A DNA stretch of 49,612 bases. Source: an uncultured Bacteroidales bacterium. GTDB taxonomy: Bacteria > Bacteroidota > Bacteroidia > Bacteroidales > Bacteroidaceae. Position 1 is the stretch's first letter; each line of letters begins with the position of its first letter. A model generated the notes under the pieces. It worked only from the letters and a program-made list of their open reading frames with translations. It had not been told where the DNA came from and searched no databases. The translations under genes were made by a program, and so were the position numbers. The stretch spans positions 1-49,612 of the forward strand of contig CALCYA010000047.1 in NCBI GenBank assembly GCA_937906165.1, in the 5' to 3' direction. Positions 1-8,158 of the stretch are shown here, piece after piece.

Positions 1-252
1 CCAATACTCGCATGGCAAATTTTTCCGTGTGCCGGGCTTTTTGGTCCTTTTGGGCACCAAAAGGACATGATAGAACGACTACAAAAGAATATATGACAAC
101 TGATTAAGGGTAAGTTGTATAAAAGAATACAAGATGGATTATTTGTTACATTTTACTAATCATAATAAGATATTGTAATGCCCCTAAACTTTTACAAATA
201 TTCTATTTTAAACTACAACTTTTTCACATTACTCTTTTTTAGCACACCGGAC
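1..252. other. Left-edge region without a confident gene
   Basis: A frame is open from base 1 to a TGA at 94-96 and could be the last 31 codons of a gene that begins outside the window, but nothing in it is recognisable. A perfect 10-bp stem lies at 44-53 and 57-66 with a 3-nt loop; it has no T-run, so it is not an obvious terminator. From 97 to 252 the sequence is very AT-rich and I see nothing else in it. Confidence 0.35.
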
Positions 253-283
253 TTTGACAATAGCAAGAATTGAGCTATTTTTG
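253..283 (+). promoter_or_regulatory. Bacteroidota-type promoter of the S41-like lipoprotein
   Basis: TTTG at 253-256 lies 19 bp upstream of TATTTTTG at 276-283, which matches the sigma-ABfr -33/-7 pattern of Bacteroidota. Transcription would start near 290, so the in-frame start at 270 cannot be used; this supports ATG 345. Confidence 0.75.
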
Positions 284-344
284 TTATTTGCAAATAATAT
301 ACATTTCAGAAACCAGAACAGCTTCTACAATAATCAAGTCTAAA

Positions 345-1571
345 ATGAGAACCAGAAGACTATACACACTATCACTGCTGCTTGCAACGGCACTTTCTTT
401 CTTGTCGTGCGGTGAGGACCGCACATACGAGTATCTCGAGAAGACCGCCGAGAACCAGTGGATATTCTCAAAGATGAGCGAGGAGTATCTGTGGGCGGAT
501 GGCCTCAAGAGCCCCGAGCGCAACGAATTCTTTGCCACTCCGTCAAAATTCTTCACCTCACTGTTGGCGAAGGGTGACAAGACATCATTCTTCAGTGACT
601 CCACAGCCACAACCTCGTACGGCATGAAATTCGCACTTATGCGTGATCCGTTGGGGGAGAAGATGAGCCGATACTTTGCACTTGTGCTCTTTGTAGAGCC
701 AGGTTCTCCGGCTGCATCGGCAGGCCTTGAGCGCGGAATGTGGATATCATCAATAAACGGCAAGCCCCTTTCCGCATCGAGCGGCAAACAGCTCACAGAG
801 GGCGAGACGCTGAATGTAGAGACGCAGGATATCGAGTTCGACGACGTGGAGAGCAAATATGTGTGGTCTGCAGGCAAGGCATTCACGTTGCAGCCGTCAA
901 CAGACATCACCGACCGCGCGCTTCTGCTTGACACTGTATACAATGTCCGTTCGAACAAGGTAGGATATATCCTCTGCAACAATCTCAATGGCTCTGCGCT
1001 CGCCGATGAATTCCAGACCGTGGCCCTTGATTTTCTTGCGGAGAATGTAACTGACATTGTGCTTGACATGCGCTACTGCAACGGCGGTTCAATTGAGAAT
1101 GCAGCAGAGATTGCAGCCATCTTTGTACCCGCATCGCTTACGGGAACACCATTTGCAACCCTCAACGGAAAAGAAGAAGAGGCATACGGCTACCCTGCTC
1201 CATTGACGAACCTCAGCGACAAGAAACTGTATATAATCACAGGCAACGACACCAGAGGCATGGCAGAACTTTTCATCGCTTCGGTCAATGCTTCACGTGG
1301 CATGTATGAGGTGCTGACGATAGGTGAGCGCACGGCCGGCTCAAACCTCATGACACGCGAGTTCGAGTCACCATACTCTTTCAGCATAAACCCGGCTGTA
1401 GCTATCATGGCTTCATCCAACGGTGCAGAACTGACAGCAGAAGGCATAACTCCGGACTATCCTCTTGACGAACTTGAAGAGGTAGAGCACATATACCCTT
1501 TGGGCAACGAAAGGGAATATATACTGCGCAATGTGGAGTATCTTATTGTTAACGGTACCATGCCGCAGTAA
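345..1571 (+). CDS. S41 (C-terminal processing) peptidase-like lipoprotein, probably inactive
   Basis: 408 residues. The N-terminus is a lipoprotein signal peptide with Cys after LSFLS at about residue 22, so the protein is likely anchored in the envelope. A PDZ-like segment follows at about 105-150 (containing SPAASAGLERG), then a tail-specific protease fold at about 205-395 (DIVLDMRYCNGG). In active S41 enzymes a TASASE-type motif carries the nucleophilic Ser and a GxxTxGK motif carries the Lys. Here the matching positions read TRGMAE (303-308) and GERTAGSN (327-334), so both catalytic residues appear to be missing. That points to a binding or scaffolding role rather than proteolysis, which is inference. 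The start was chosen because it gives a complete lipobox signal and lies 3' of the promoter. The gene ends at a strong terminator, so it appears to be monocistronic. Confidence 0.8.
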   Translation: MRTRRLYTLSLLLATALSFLSCGEDRTYEYLEKTAENQWIFSKMSEEYLWADGLKSPERNEFFATPSKFFTSLLAKGDKTSFFSDSTATTSYGMKFALMRDPLGEKMSRYFALVLFVEPGSPAASAGLERGMWISSINGKPLSASSGKQLTEGETLNVETQDIEFDDVESKYVWSAGKAFTLQPSTDITDRALLLDTVYNVRSNKVGYILCNNLNGSALADEFQTVALDFLAENVTDIVLDMRYCNGGSIENAAEIAAIFVPASLTGTPFATLNGKEEEAYGYPAPLTNLSDKKLYIITGNDTRGMAELFIASVNASRGMYEVLTIGERTAGSNLMTREFESPYSFSINPAVAIMASSNGAELTAEGITPDYPLDELEEVEHIYPLGNEREYILRNVEYLIVNGTMPQ

Positions 1572-1592
1572 GATAAGGACAAGTATTACACC

Positions 1593-1628
1593 AAGCACTG
1601 TCGTCGCAAATGACGGCAGTGCTTTTTT
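1593..1628 (+). terminator. Rho-independent terminator after the S41-like gene
   Basis: A 13-bp stem (1593-1605 with 1612-1624, one G-U pair) has a 6-nt loop and is followed by a run of T. Confidence 0.85.
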
Positions 1629-1683
1629 TATATCTATTCACCTACTGAAACAAAAAATTATGAACATACTGCGCGGTTGCGGT

Positions 1684-1701
1684 GTTATTTCACCAAATAA
1701 C
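1684..1701 (+). other. Small hairpin before the NlpE-like lipoprotein gene
   Basis: A perfect 7-bp stem, GTTATTT and AAATAAC with loop CACC, ends 17 bases before the ATG at 1719. It may shape the leader of the 1719-3488 gene set. No promoter core was recognised upstream, and the role is unknown. Confidence 0.3.
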
Positions 1702-1718
1702 CCCAAAATCAAATTCAA

Positions 1719-2201
1719 ATGAAAAAGATTCTTCTATTCACAGCAACCGCGACGACACTGCTATTCTCGTCGTGTAACTCTTGCGGCAACAAAGCCCCTC
1801 AAGGAGTAATAATTGAGAGTGACAGCATCTACATGGTCAATGACTCTACCATTGCCGACAAGCAGACCTTCATATTCGAAGGACAATCGCCCATGAACGG
1901 CAACTCTATTGCCGATGTAATGCTCGCAATCAGCACCATCAACCTGAACAGCGACGGTACCTACAGCATCACAACCGATTATGTTGATGAAGGAGTGGCA
2001 ACCCAGAACGACCAGGGAGAGGCAGTCATCATTACTGGCAACGACAGCACAATGACTGTCATTGAGCTCGTTTCGGCCAATAAGAATCCGACTGTCAGCT
2101 TCATGATGATGCAGGACAGTTCACTTGTGAAAGTCGGCAACAACGGCAAGCCGGTGAGCAATGACCCCGCACACAAGCTTAACCTCAAAAAGAACAATTA
2201 A
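1719..2201 (+). CDS. NlpE-like lipoprotein
   Basis: 160 residues with signal peptide MKKILLFTATATTLLFSSC, Cys at residue 19. The mature part has the layout of the NlpE N-terminal small beta-barrel: an FEGQSP start, then LAISTINLNSDGTYSITTDY (the L-x-L-x-x-DGTY signature), and the closing strands SLVKVGNNGKPV. NlpE-family domains are envelope lipoproteins connected with copper or surface sensing in enterobacteria; the Bacteroidales versions are uncharacterised. The CxxC motif of E. coli NlpE is not present in the domain body; only a CNSC occurs, at the lipidation site. It is followed by two more exported proteins with gaps of 17 and 28 bp, suggesting one transcript. Confidence 0.65.
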   Translation: MKKILLFTATATTLLFSSCNSCGNKAPQGVIIESDSIYMVNDSTIADKQTFIFEGQSPMNGNSIADVMLAISTINLNSDGTYSITTDYVDEGVATQNDQGEAVIITGNDSTMTVIELVSANKNPTVSFMMMQDSSLVKVGNNGKPVSNDPAHKLNLKKNN

Positions 2202-2218
2202 CCTAAAATTTTACTGAT

Positions 2219-2839
2219 ATGAAAAAGCTATCGACCATCATGCTTGCTGCAGCGTGCATAGTTCTTGCATCGTGCCAGAAAGACCCTGACACAGACAAGC
2301 TGGACAACCACTACCTTGTCTACACCAATTATGACAGCGGTACCGACTTTGCTGCCATTGAGAGTTTCTATGTCATCGACAGCATCCTCATCATAGGCAA
2401 CAGCGAGAAACCCACCTATTGGAACAACAACAATTCGCAGCAGATAGTGAATGCTTACAGTGACAAGCTCGAAGGATGCGGCTACCTGCAGACCGAGACT
2501 GCCGAGGAAGCCGATGTCATACTTCAGCTCAGCTACATCAACAACACCTATTACTTCACATCTTTCGGTCCCGGACCATGGTGGAACGCCTATCCCGGCT
2601 ACTGGAACTGGGGCGGCTGGGGCTGGTACTATCCCTACACGTTCAGCTACAGCTACAGCACCGGTTCAATCATCGGTGAACTTGTGAACACCAATGCCCC
2701 TACCCCGCAGAACGACAAGCTGACAGTAATATGGAACTCATATATCTGTGGCCTGCTCAACGGCAACAACCTGAGTCTGTCGCGTACCATGGAGGCTATA
2801 AACCAGGCATTCGTACAGTCGCCATACTTGAAGAAATAG
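2219..2839 (+). CDS. DUF4136-like lipoprotein
   Basis: 206 residues. The signal peptide ends at the lipobox LASC (Cys 19). The body fits the DUF4136 family of envelope lipoproteins: a Tyr/Asp-rich opening, a segment about the mature protein's own variants (YSDKLEGCGYLQTETAEEADVILQ) and a C-terminal helix (AINQAFVQSPYLKK). Between about 117 and 145 there is an unusual Trp/Tyr/Gly-rich stretch (PWWNAYPGYWNWGGWGWYYP) that is probably a surface loop. Function is unknown; it is probably co-transcribed with the flanking envelope genes. Confidence 0.65.
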   Translation: MKKLSTIMLAAACIVLASCQKDPDTDKLDNHYLVYTNYDSGTDFAAIESFYVIDSILIIGNSEKPTYWNNNNSQQIVNAYSDKLEGCGYLQTETAEEADVILQLSYINNTYYFTSFGPGPWWNAYPGYWNWGGWGWYYPYTFSYSYSTGSIIGELVNTNAPTPQNDKLTVIWNSYICGLLNGNNLSLSRTMEAINQAFVQSPYLKK

Positions 2840-2867
2840 GATGTAGAACTTCAAAAACAGTACAATT

Positions 2868-3488
2868 ATGAAAACTATAACCAGACTATCATCAATAATG
2901 CTCCTTGTCTGCGTGCTTGCCATCCCGTCAAAGAGCAAGGCACAGATATCGCTTGACAGTTATTACAACATCGACTGGCAGTTCAACATCCCACTGGGCA
3001 ACAGTTTTTCCAATGGTGCCAGCGGCTGGGGTATGAACTTTGAGGGCGGATATTATGTTACTCCGCAGATTGCCGTTGGTGCGTTCCTGAACTTCCACAG
3101 CAACAACGAGTATTTCTCGCGCAGGACACTGCATCTTGACAAGACCCTGTCGCTGAACACCGACCAGCAGCACCAGATGTTCACACTGCCCTTCGGACTG
3201 CTCGCACGCTACAGGTTTATAGAGGCCGACCTGCAGCCGTATGTGGGAATGAAGCTCGGAATGTGCTATGCGGAGTTCAACAACTATTATTACATTTTCC
3301 TGAAGAGTCAGGACCGTTGGGGATTCTATATGTCACCCGAGGTAGGTTTCAACTGGTATCCTTGGGCCAACAGCATAGGCTTCCACTTTGCACTCTACTA
3401 CAGCTTTGCCACAAACAAGTGCAACATCATGACCTACTCCGAGGATATCATCAACTGCCTTGGATTCAGGTTAGGTCTGGCATTCTGA
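2868..3488 (+). CDS. Small outer-membrane beta-barrel protein (porin-like)
   Basis: 206 residues with a Sec signal peptide cleaved after SKSKA (about residue 25). The mature part is made of alternating amphipathic strands rich in Tyr, Phe and Gly (for example GGYYVTPQIAVGAFLNF, YVGMKLGMCYAEF) and ends in LGFRLGLAF, with the terminal Phe typical of outer-membrane barrels. The length suits an 8-stranded barrel of the OmpX/OMP_b-brl type. It is the last gene of the 1719-3488 group, and a TIR element begins only 12 bp after its stop codon. Confidence 0.7.
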   Translation: MKTITRLSSIMLLVCVLAIPSKSKAQISLDSYYNIDWQFNIPLGNSFSNGASGWGMNFEGGYYVTPQIAVGAFLNFHSNNEYFSRRTLHLDKTLSLNTDQQHQMFTLPFGLLARYRFIEADLQPYVGMKLGMCYAEFNNYYYIFLKSQDRWGFYMSPEVGFNWYPWANSIGFHFALYYSFATNKCNIMTYSEDIINCLGFRLGLAF

Positions 3489-3500
3489 CAAGGCTTAAAT

Positions 3501-3956
3501 AACCGGAGTTCGACATAAACTCAACCAAATTGCGGAACTGTCATCCCGACAGAGCGAAGCGACGAAATCCGGAGGGTTCGACAATACTGCGATTAAGCAA
3601 GCGAGATACAAGTTTACTTTAATCTCACTGCGAGCGAAAGCAGGTTCAACGAAGTTAATGCCGACAGCGAATGGTCGCACGTAGCATGGGCAATGCTCAT
3701 GCCGTGCGGGTCGCGAAAAGGCGGCATTGTCAAAGGATCTCAAGCAATGCTAATACAGAGATTTCTCACATACGTTCGAAATGACAAATACGCGGACTTG
3801 TCATCCCGACAGAGCGAAGCGACGAGGGATCTCAAAATATCGCGAAATAAGAGATCTCTCACATTGACTTTAGCCCCTTCGGGCGTCGACCGTTGGTTCG
3901 CTCGAGATGACAAATACGCTAAATTGCAGTACTAATTGTTATATCGAACTCACGTT
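3501..3956. mobile_element. MITE-like element with 18-bp terminal inverted repeats (copy 1)
   Basis: The left end AACCGGAGTTCGACATAA (3501-3518) is the near-perfect inverse of the right end TTATATCGAACTCACGTT (3939-3956), with 3 of 18 positions differing. The base tetramer AAAT occurs directly outside both ends (3497-3500 and 3957-3960), consistent with a short target duplication. The 456 bp contain no credible gene but carry two copies of a dispersed repeat (3539-3565 and 3799-3833) and a palindrome around 3685-3703. The same ends bound the element at 7761-7924. Confidence 0.6.
3799..3833 (+). repeat. Dispersed intergenic repeat, TGTCATCCCGACAGAGCG family
   Basis: A 35-bp unit that recurs nearly identically at 40008-40042 and 41329-41363, inverted at 7852-7886, and in part at 3539-3565. 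It begins TGTCATCCCGACAGAGCG and ends GAGGGATCTC. Related but diverged units occur at 36208-36278, 43430-43509 and 46100-46150. This copy lies inside the TIR element at 3501-3956. Confidence 0.8.
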
Positions 3957-4015
3957 AAATAACGAGAGGCTCCAGCATTGATTATATGCGGGAGCTTCTT
4001 TGTATATTCTGATAC

Positions 4016-4630
4016 CTATTTGTCACAATCCATGAGTGCAGGATTGTATATTCTTGTAATAAACGGGCGCGTCTTGCCATTTAGCGCATGTGTCAAGACC
4101 TCCTCCAGTCCGGGTGCCCCTTCAAATTTTTTACACATATATTGCACCTGTCCGAACAGCCCTATTTCACGAAAGAGTTCGGCTTTCAGACTAATAGGCA
4201 CCATTTCATTGTCATATCTCTGCATCGCCATTGCGGCATTGATAAAACAGTTCAGTTCCTTAAGCGACGGTTCCGGACTATCATATTCTCGGCGGTATTG
4301 ATCATTGAAACTATGGATAATGTTCTTCAATAAAAGAAAGCGTGTAGAGCTGTCAAGCGTGCCGTCCTCTTCCATCTGGGCATAGGCATCGGCAAACTCG
4401 AGCACGCCCAACTCGGGATTGCAGGCGTTGCCCTCATCCTCAGCCCCACTTTCGTCCTCACACATATTGACCGGTATATATTTACCGGTTACACGGGACA
4501 ATTTGACTGCCGGTTTAAGATAACTGAAACACAGACCTGTAACACCGCCGTCCGACCATTCTCTTATCTGTGACATCGTCATTCTTCTAAGCTTGCGCAT
4601 ACCCTCAAGTTCATAGCTGAAATCATCCAT
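4016..4630 (-). CDS. Hypothetical cytosolic protein
   Basis: 204 residues with no signal peptide or membrane segment, largely predicted helical and acidic (a short Glu/Asp-rich loop CEDESGAEDEGN near residue 57). The start MDDFSYELEGMRKLRRM is taken as given, since no promoter is evident upstream. I do not recognise the family. It stands alone between the TIR element and the M16 peptidase gene, on the same strand as the peptidase but separated from it by a terminator at 4757-4792. It could be a small regulator or an accessory-gene remnant, but nothing in the sequence decides this. Confidence 0.6.
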   Translation of the reverse strand: MDDFSYELEGMRKLRRMTMSQIREWSDGGVTGLCFSYLKPAVKLSRVTGKYIPVNMCEDESGAEDEGNACNPELGVLEFADAYAQMEEDGTLDSSTRFLLLKNIIHSFNDQYRREYDSPEPSLKELNCFINAAMAMQRYDNEMVPISLKAELFREIGLFGQVQYMCKKFEGAPGLEEVLTHALNGKTRPFITRIYNPALMDCDK

Positions 4631-4756
4631 AATAGTATATCATTTGATTGTTACATATATAAGACCAATAAAAAGGCATAATATCACTTTATAAATCTAA
4701 TATTTAATACATTTTAACCGTAAAATCGCCGTTTAGTCCTTTTTGGCACAAGTAAT

Positions 4757-4792
4757 AAACAAAAAGAGGACGACAATCAATGTCGCCCTCTT
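4757..4792 (-). terminator. Rho-independent terminator after the M16 peptidase gene
   Basis: Read on the minus strand, a 12-bp stem (4781-4792 with 4764-4775, one G-U pair) has a short loop and is followed by TTTTTGTTT. Confidence 0.8.
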
Positions 4793-4844
4793 CAAGTAGA
4801 AATGATTAAAAAATCACCTTAAAATTGCAAGCTTAAAGCAGATG

Positions 4845-7652
4845 TTACTCTGCGGGTGTCATACTTACCTCGATGAAATTACCCTGGTCAAGGATATACT
4901 TTGCAAGCAGGCGGATATCCTCTGCTGTGATGCCTTTTACAAGCTCCTCATATCCGCTATAGTTGTCCTCGCCATCGAAGTAGTAGCTGTAGAGCCAGTT
5001 CATCCATGCGCCGTTCTTCTTCTGGCTCTCCTCGAATGACTTGAGCATATAGCTGCGGACCTTCTCGACATGCTCGGCAACAGGGCCCTGTGCAGCAATC
5101 TTCTCAAACTCACGTACTATGATTGCCGCAAGTTCCTCGCGACGCTCGGGCGACATTTTGAAGTTCACAAGCAGAGAGTACTCACCCTCGGGATATTTTG
5201 AGATAGAACCGCGTACACCAACACCGTATGTACCGCCCTCCTTCTCACGCACCTCCTCGGTGTAGACAATGTTCAGCACCTGGTTCAGGAAGCTCATGAC
5301 AATGCGGTTCTTACTTGATGGGTCAATCTTACCGGCATAGATGATGTTCTCTGTACCAGTAGGATTCTCCATCTTGTTCTTGAAGTTATTGCGGTAGACA
5401 CCTGTGCGTGTCTCTACAGTAGTCTTCTCAATCTTCTCTACACGGCCGTTGCAAGGCAGTGCACCGATATAACGCTCGACAAGAGGCTTGATAGCATCAA
5501 GGTCAACATTACCTACAATAAAGAACTGGTAGCCTGTAGCATCGCTTGTGCGCTCTTTGTAAATCTCAAGCACCCTGTCATAATCCACGGCATCCACATC
5601 GGCAGCTACAAACGGCTTCACGCGTGGGTGGTTGCCATACAGAGCAACAACCATAGTATCATTGAGTGCCGTATTGGGGTTGAGGTTTCTGTCCTTGAGG
5701 TTATTGCGCATACGCGTGGTGTATGACTCAAATGCCTGCTCGTCTTTGCGTGGAGAGGTATACTTCAGATATAGCAGCTGGAACATCTCCTCGGCATCCT
5801 TTGGAGAACAGCCGGCACTGATGATGTCATATATTGCGCTTGTACCCACGCTTGCAGATGCTGTGCAGCCTGCAAGCTTCTTGCTCAGCTGGGTAGCGTC
5901 AAAAGCGCCGAAACCGCCTATGCTTGACAATGCAGAAAGCATACCGATGTTCACCCTCTCGCTGTCGGGATAACGGTTTGTACCTCCGACCTTGTAACCG
6001 CTGAGGTTAATTGCATCGGCCTGGAAATCAGTAGGCTTTACAATGACCTTGATACCGTTGGAGAGGGTCCACACTGTTGAGCCCCACTTGCCTTCCTCGG
6101 TCTTCACAACCTTGCCGCCGGCAGGAATCTCTGCAAGCAGAGGTGCATCGACAGCGTTGTCCTCGTATGCCGAAATCCTTGCATTGCCAACCATCTTCAG
6201 AAGCATCTCGATGTCATTCTTGCCGGGATATGTAGCACCCTCACGCTCGGGGGCGAAAGAAACGGCCACACGGTTATCCTCGCGGTGCAATGACGGGAGA
6301 ACCTCATTTATCTCGTCGAGTGTAAGAGAGTTTATGATATCGAGTGTCAGTTCATACTCTTTCTCGGGAGCCATCATATCAACCTCATCAAGGAAGTGAC
6401 GGATGCAGTTCTGTACATAGTAGTCGTTGGTGCGCTTGTCACGCTCGGCATACCAGCTCTCTGTACCTGCAATCATACGCTCTTTCAGACGGTCGAACTC
6501 AGGCTGTGTAAAGCCGAAACGACGAGCACGCTCAACTTCAGTAAACACCATAGGAATTGCCTCGAGAATCTGCTCGGGCTTACACTGCACCATTACCGTA
6601 AAGGCTTTCTTTGTTTCTGTGACACCGAAGCCGCTGTAACCTACGCCGGCACGCAGATAAGGTGGATTATCTTTGCTCATAATCTCCGAGAAACGGCTGT
6701 TCAACATAGAGATTGCGAATGAACGCTTGGTGTTCTCGCGGATATACTCCTTTGTGTTACGCTGGTCACGGGCAGGAACATCGTGTTTATACATCAGCTG
6801 CAGCACATAATTCTGCTGCTCCTTGTCAATCTGCTGTGAGAAAATCATCTCCTTGTTATCATCGACAGGATAGTAGATGCGCTCGGCAGGGTTCTTTACC
6901 TTCTTGATTTTCTTGAAGATTTTCTTCACCTTTTTCTCGACCTCATCGACATCGATATCACCGACGATTACGATACCCTGCAAGTCGGGGCGATACCACT
7001 TCTCGTAGTAGTCGCGCAGAGCCTGATGAGGGAAGTTGTCCACTACCTCCATTATACCGATGGGGAGACGCTTACCGTAACGGCTGCCGGGGAAGATGTC
7101 GGCAAGCATACGCTCCTGCATACGCATCATCGCCGTATTGCGGCCTCTCCACTCCTCGTGTATTACGCCACGCTCCTTGTCTATCTCCTCACCGTCGAGG
7201 ATAAGACCGTCTGCCCAGTCGTGGAGAATCCACAGACAAGAGTCAATGGCACCCTCTACATTCACGGGCACATTGTTGATGTTATACACAGTCTCATCTA
7301 TTGCTGTATAAGCATTAAGATCAGCACCGAACTTTACGCCGATACCCTCAAGATAGTTGATGAGCGCTTTGCCGGGGAAGTGTTCTGTGCCGTTGAAGCA
7401 CATGTGCTCAAGGAAGTGGGCAAGACCACGCTGGTCCTCTTCCTCCTGGATTGAGCCCACCTTCTGGGCAATGTAAAAGTTCACAAGCTTCTCGGGGTTA
7501 GCATTGTGACGGATGTAATAGGTGAGGCCATTCTTCAGTTTACCTATCCTGATAGAGGGATCTACCGGAAGCTGCTCACCCTTTTGCGCTGCTACAGGCA
7601 TTGCCAACACTACAGCAAGCATCAGCAGCATAAACAAACGGATTTTTCTCAT
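4845..7652 (-). CDS. M16 family zinc metallopeptidase (PqqL/insulinase-like), exported
   Basis: 935 residues, the double-length form with two active-type and two inactive-type M16 domains. A Sec signal peptide (MRKIRLFMLLMLAVVLAMPVAA) sends it to the periplasm. The inverted zinc motif HFLEH occurs at 79-83, with the distal Glu in the helix ERGVIHEEW at about residue 160. The C-terminal half contains the R/Y pair region (EEVREKEGGTYGVGVRG), which binds the substrate C-terminus in M16 enzymes. Such proteins degrade peptides in the periplasm. It is monocistronic, between its own -7 promoter and a terminator. Confidence 0.9.
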   Translation of the reverse strand: MRKIRLFMLLMLAVVLAMPVAAQKGEQLPVDPSIRIGKLKNGLTYYIRHNANPEKLVNFYIAQKVGSIQEEEDQRGLAHFLEHMCFNGTEHFPGKALINYLEGIGVKFGADLNAYTAIDETVYNINNVPVNVEGAIDSCLWILHDWADGLILDGEEIDKERGVIHEEWRGRNTAMMRMQERMLADIFPGSRYGKRLPIGIMEVVDNFPHQALRDYYEKWYRPDLQGIVIVGDIDVDEVEKKVKKIFKKIKKVKNPAERIYYPVDDNKEMIFSQQIDKEQQNYVLQLMYKHDVPARDQRNTKEYIRENTKRSFAISMLNSRFSEIMSKDNPPYLRAGVGYSGFGVTETKKAFTVMVQCKPEQILEAIPMVFTEVERARRFGFTQPEFDRLKERMIAGTESWYAERDKRTNDYYVQNCIRHFLDEVDMMAPEKEYELTLDIINSLTLDEINEVLPSLHREDNRVAVSFAPEREGATYPGKNDIEMLLKMVGNARISAYEDNAVDAPLLAEIPAGGKVVKTEEGKWGSTVWTLSNGIKVIVKPTDFQADAINLSGYKVGGTNRYPDSERVNIGMLSALSSIGGFGAFDATQLSKKLAGCTASASVGTSAIYDIISAGCSPKDAEEMFQLLYLKYTSPRKDEQAFESYTTRMRNNLKDRNLNPNTALNDTMVVALYGNHPRVKPFVAADVDAVDYDRVLEIYKERTSDATGYQFFIVGNVDLDAIKPLVERYIGALPCNGRVEKIEKTTVETRTGVYRNNFKNKMENPTGTENIIYAGKIDPSSKNRIVMSFLNQVLNIVYTEEVREKEGGTYGVGVRGSISKYPEGEYSLLVNFKMSPERREELAAIIVREFEKIAAQGPVAEHVEKVRSYMLKSFEESQKKNGAWMNWLYSYYFDGEDNYSGYEELVKGITAEDIRLLAKYILDQGNFIEVSMTPAE

Positions 7653-7701
7653 AGTTTATAAATTAGATAGTTCTCAAATCTTCTTAACTCTAAACATTCT
7701 G

Positions 7702-7709
7702 CAAATTTA
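7702..7709 (-). promoter_or_regulatory. Probable -7 element of the M16 peptidase promoter
   Basis: On the minus strand the sequence reads TAAATTTG, matching TAnnTTTG. The -33 half is weak: CAAT on the plus strand at 7732-7735, at 22 bp. The element lies 50 bp upstream of the start codon. Confidence 0.5.
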
Positions 7710-7760
7710 ATTAAAAAGGAGCATTGTGTTTCAATTGATGCTGTATAATTATAATATTTT

Positions 7761-7924
7761 AACGTGAGTTCGATATAAGAATTTATACTAAAATTTAGCG
7801 TATTTTGTCATTCCGAACCTTGTGTGAGGAATCTCATTATTCGCGGATTCAGAGATCCCTCGTCGCTACGCTCTGTCGGGATGACAGGTTCGCGATTTGA
7901 TTTAGCTTATATCGAACTCACGTT
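7761..7924. mobile_element. MITE-like element with terminal inverted repeats (copy 2)
   Basis: Left end AACGTGAGTTCGATATAAG (7761-7779) and right end CTTATATCGAACTCACGTT (7906-7924) are perfect inverse copies of 19 bp. A 5-bp direct repeat ATTTT lies immediately outside each end (7756-7760 and 7925-7929), as expected for a target-site duplication. The 164 bp hold no gene; they contain a GTCATTCCGA-type unit (7807-7835) and an inverted copy of the dispersed repeat (7852-7886). The remaining gap to the next gene (7930-8158) is AT-rich and I see nothing in it. Confidence 0.7.
7852..7886 (-). repeat. Dispersed intergenic repeat, inverted copy
   Basis: The reverse complement of the unit at 3799-3833 with a one-base difference, inside the TIR element 7761-7924. 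Confidence 0.75.
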
Positions 7925-8158
7925 ATTTTAAGAAGTTGTAGAGATTTCTAAAAGATATCTTATGGAATCTATATCATTTTGTACTTGTATTCTCTCCAAT
8001 ATTCCAAATTGGAAAGTCCTGCAATTATTGACGCCATACTTCAGCGCCGAGAGGTAAAATAATCAGTTATCATATGGAATTTCACATATTTATCACTATC
8101 TTCGCAACAAACCGCAAGGATATGCCGCATAATATCCATACCATAAACATTGATTTAT

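Noticed and set aside
284..1069. Long minus-strand frame of 261 codons opposite the S41-like gene
   Set aside because: Antisense shadow of a gene with signal peptide, fold motifs and promoter; its translation resembles no protein.
3501..3956. Short open frames inside the TIR element (such as 3693-3935)
   Set aside because: They run over dispersed-repeat copies and palindromes, with no start signal or known family.
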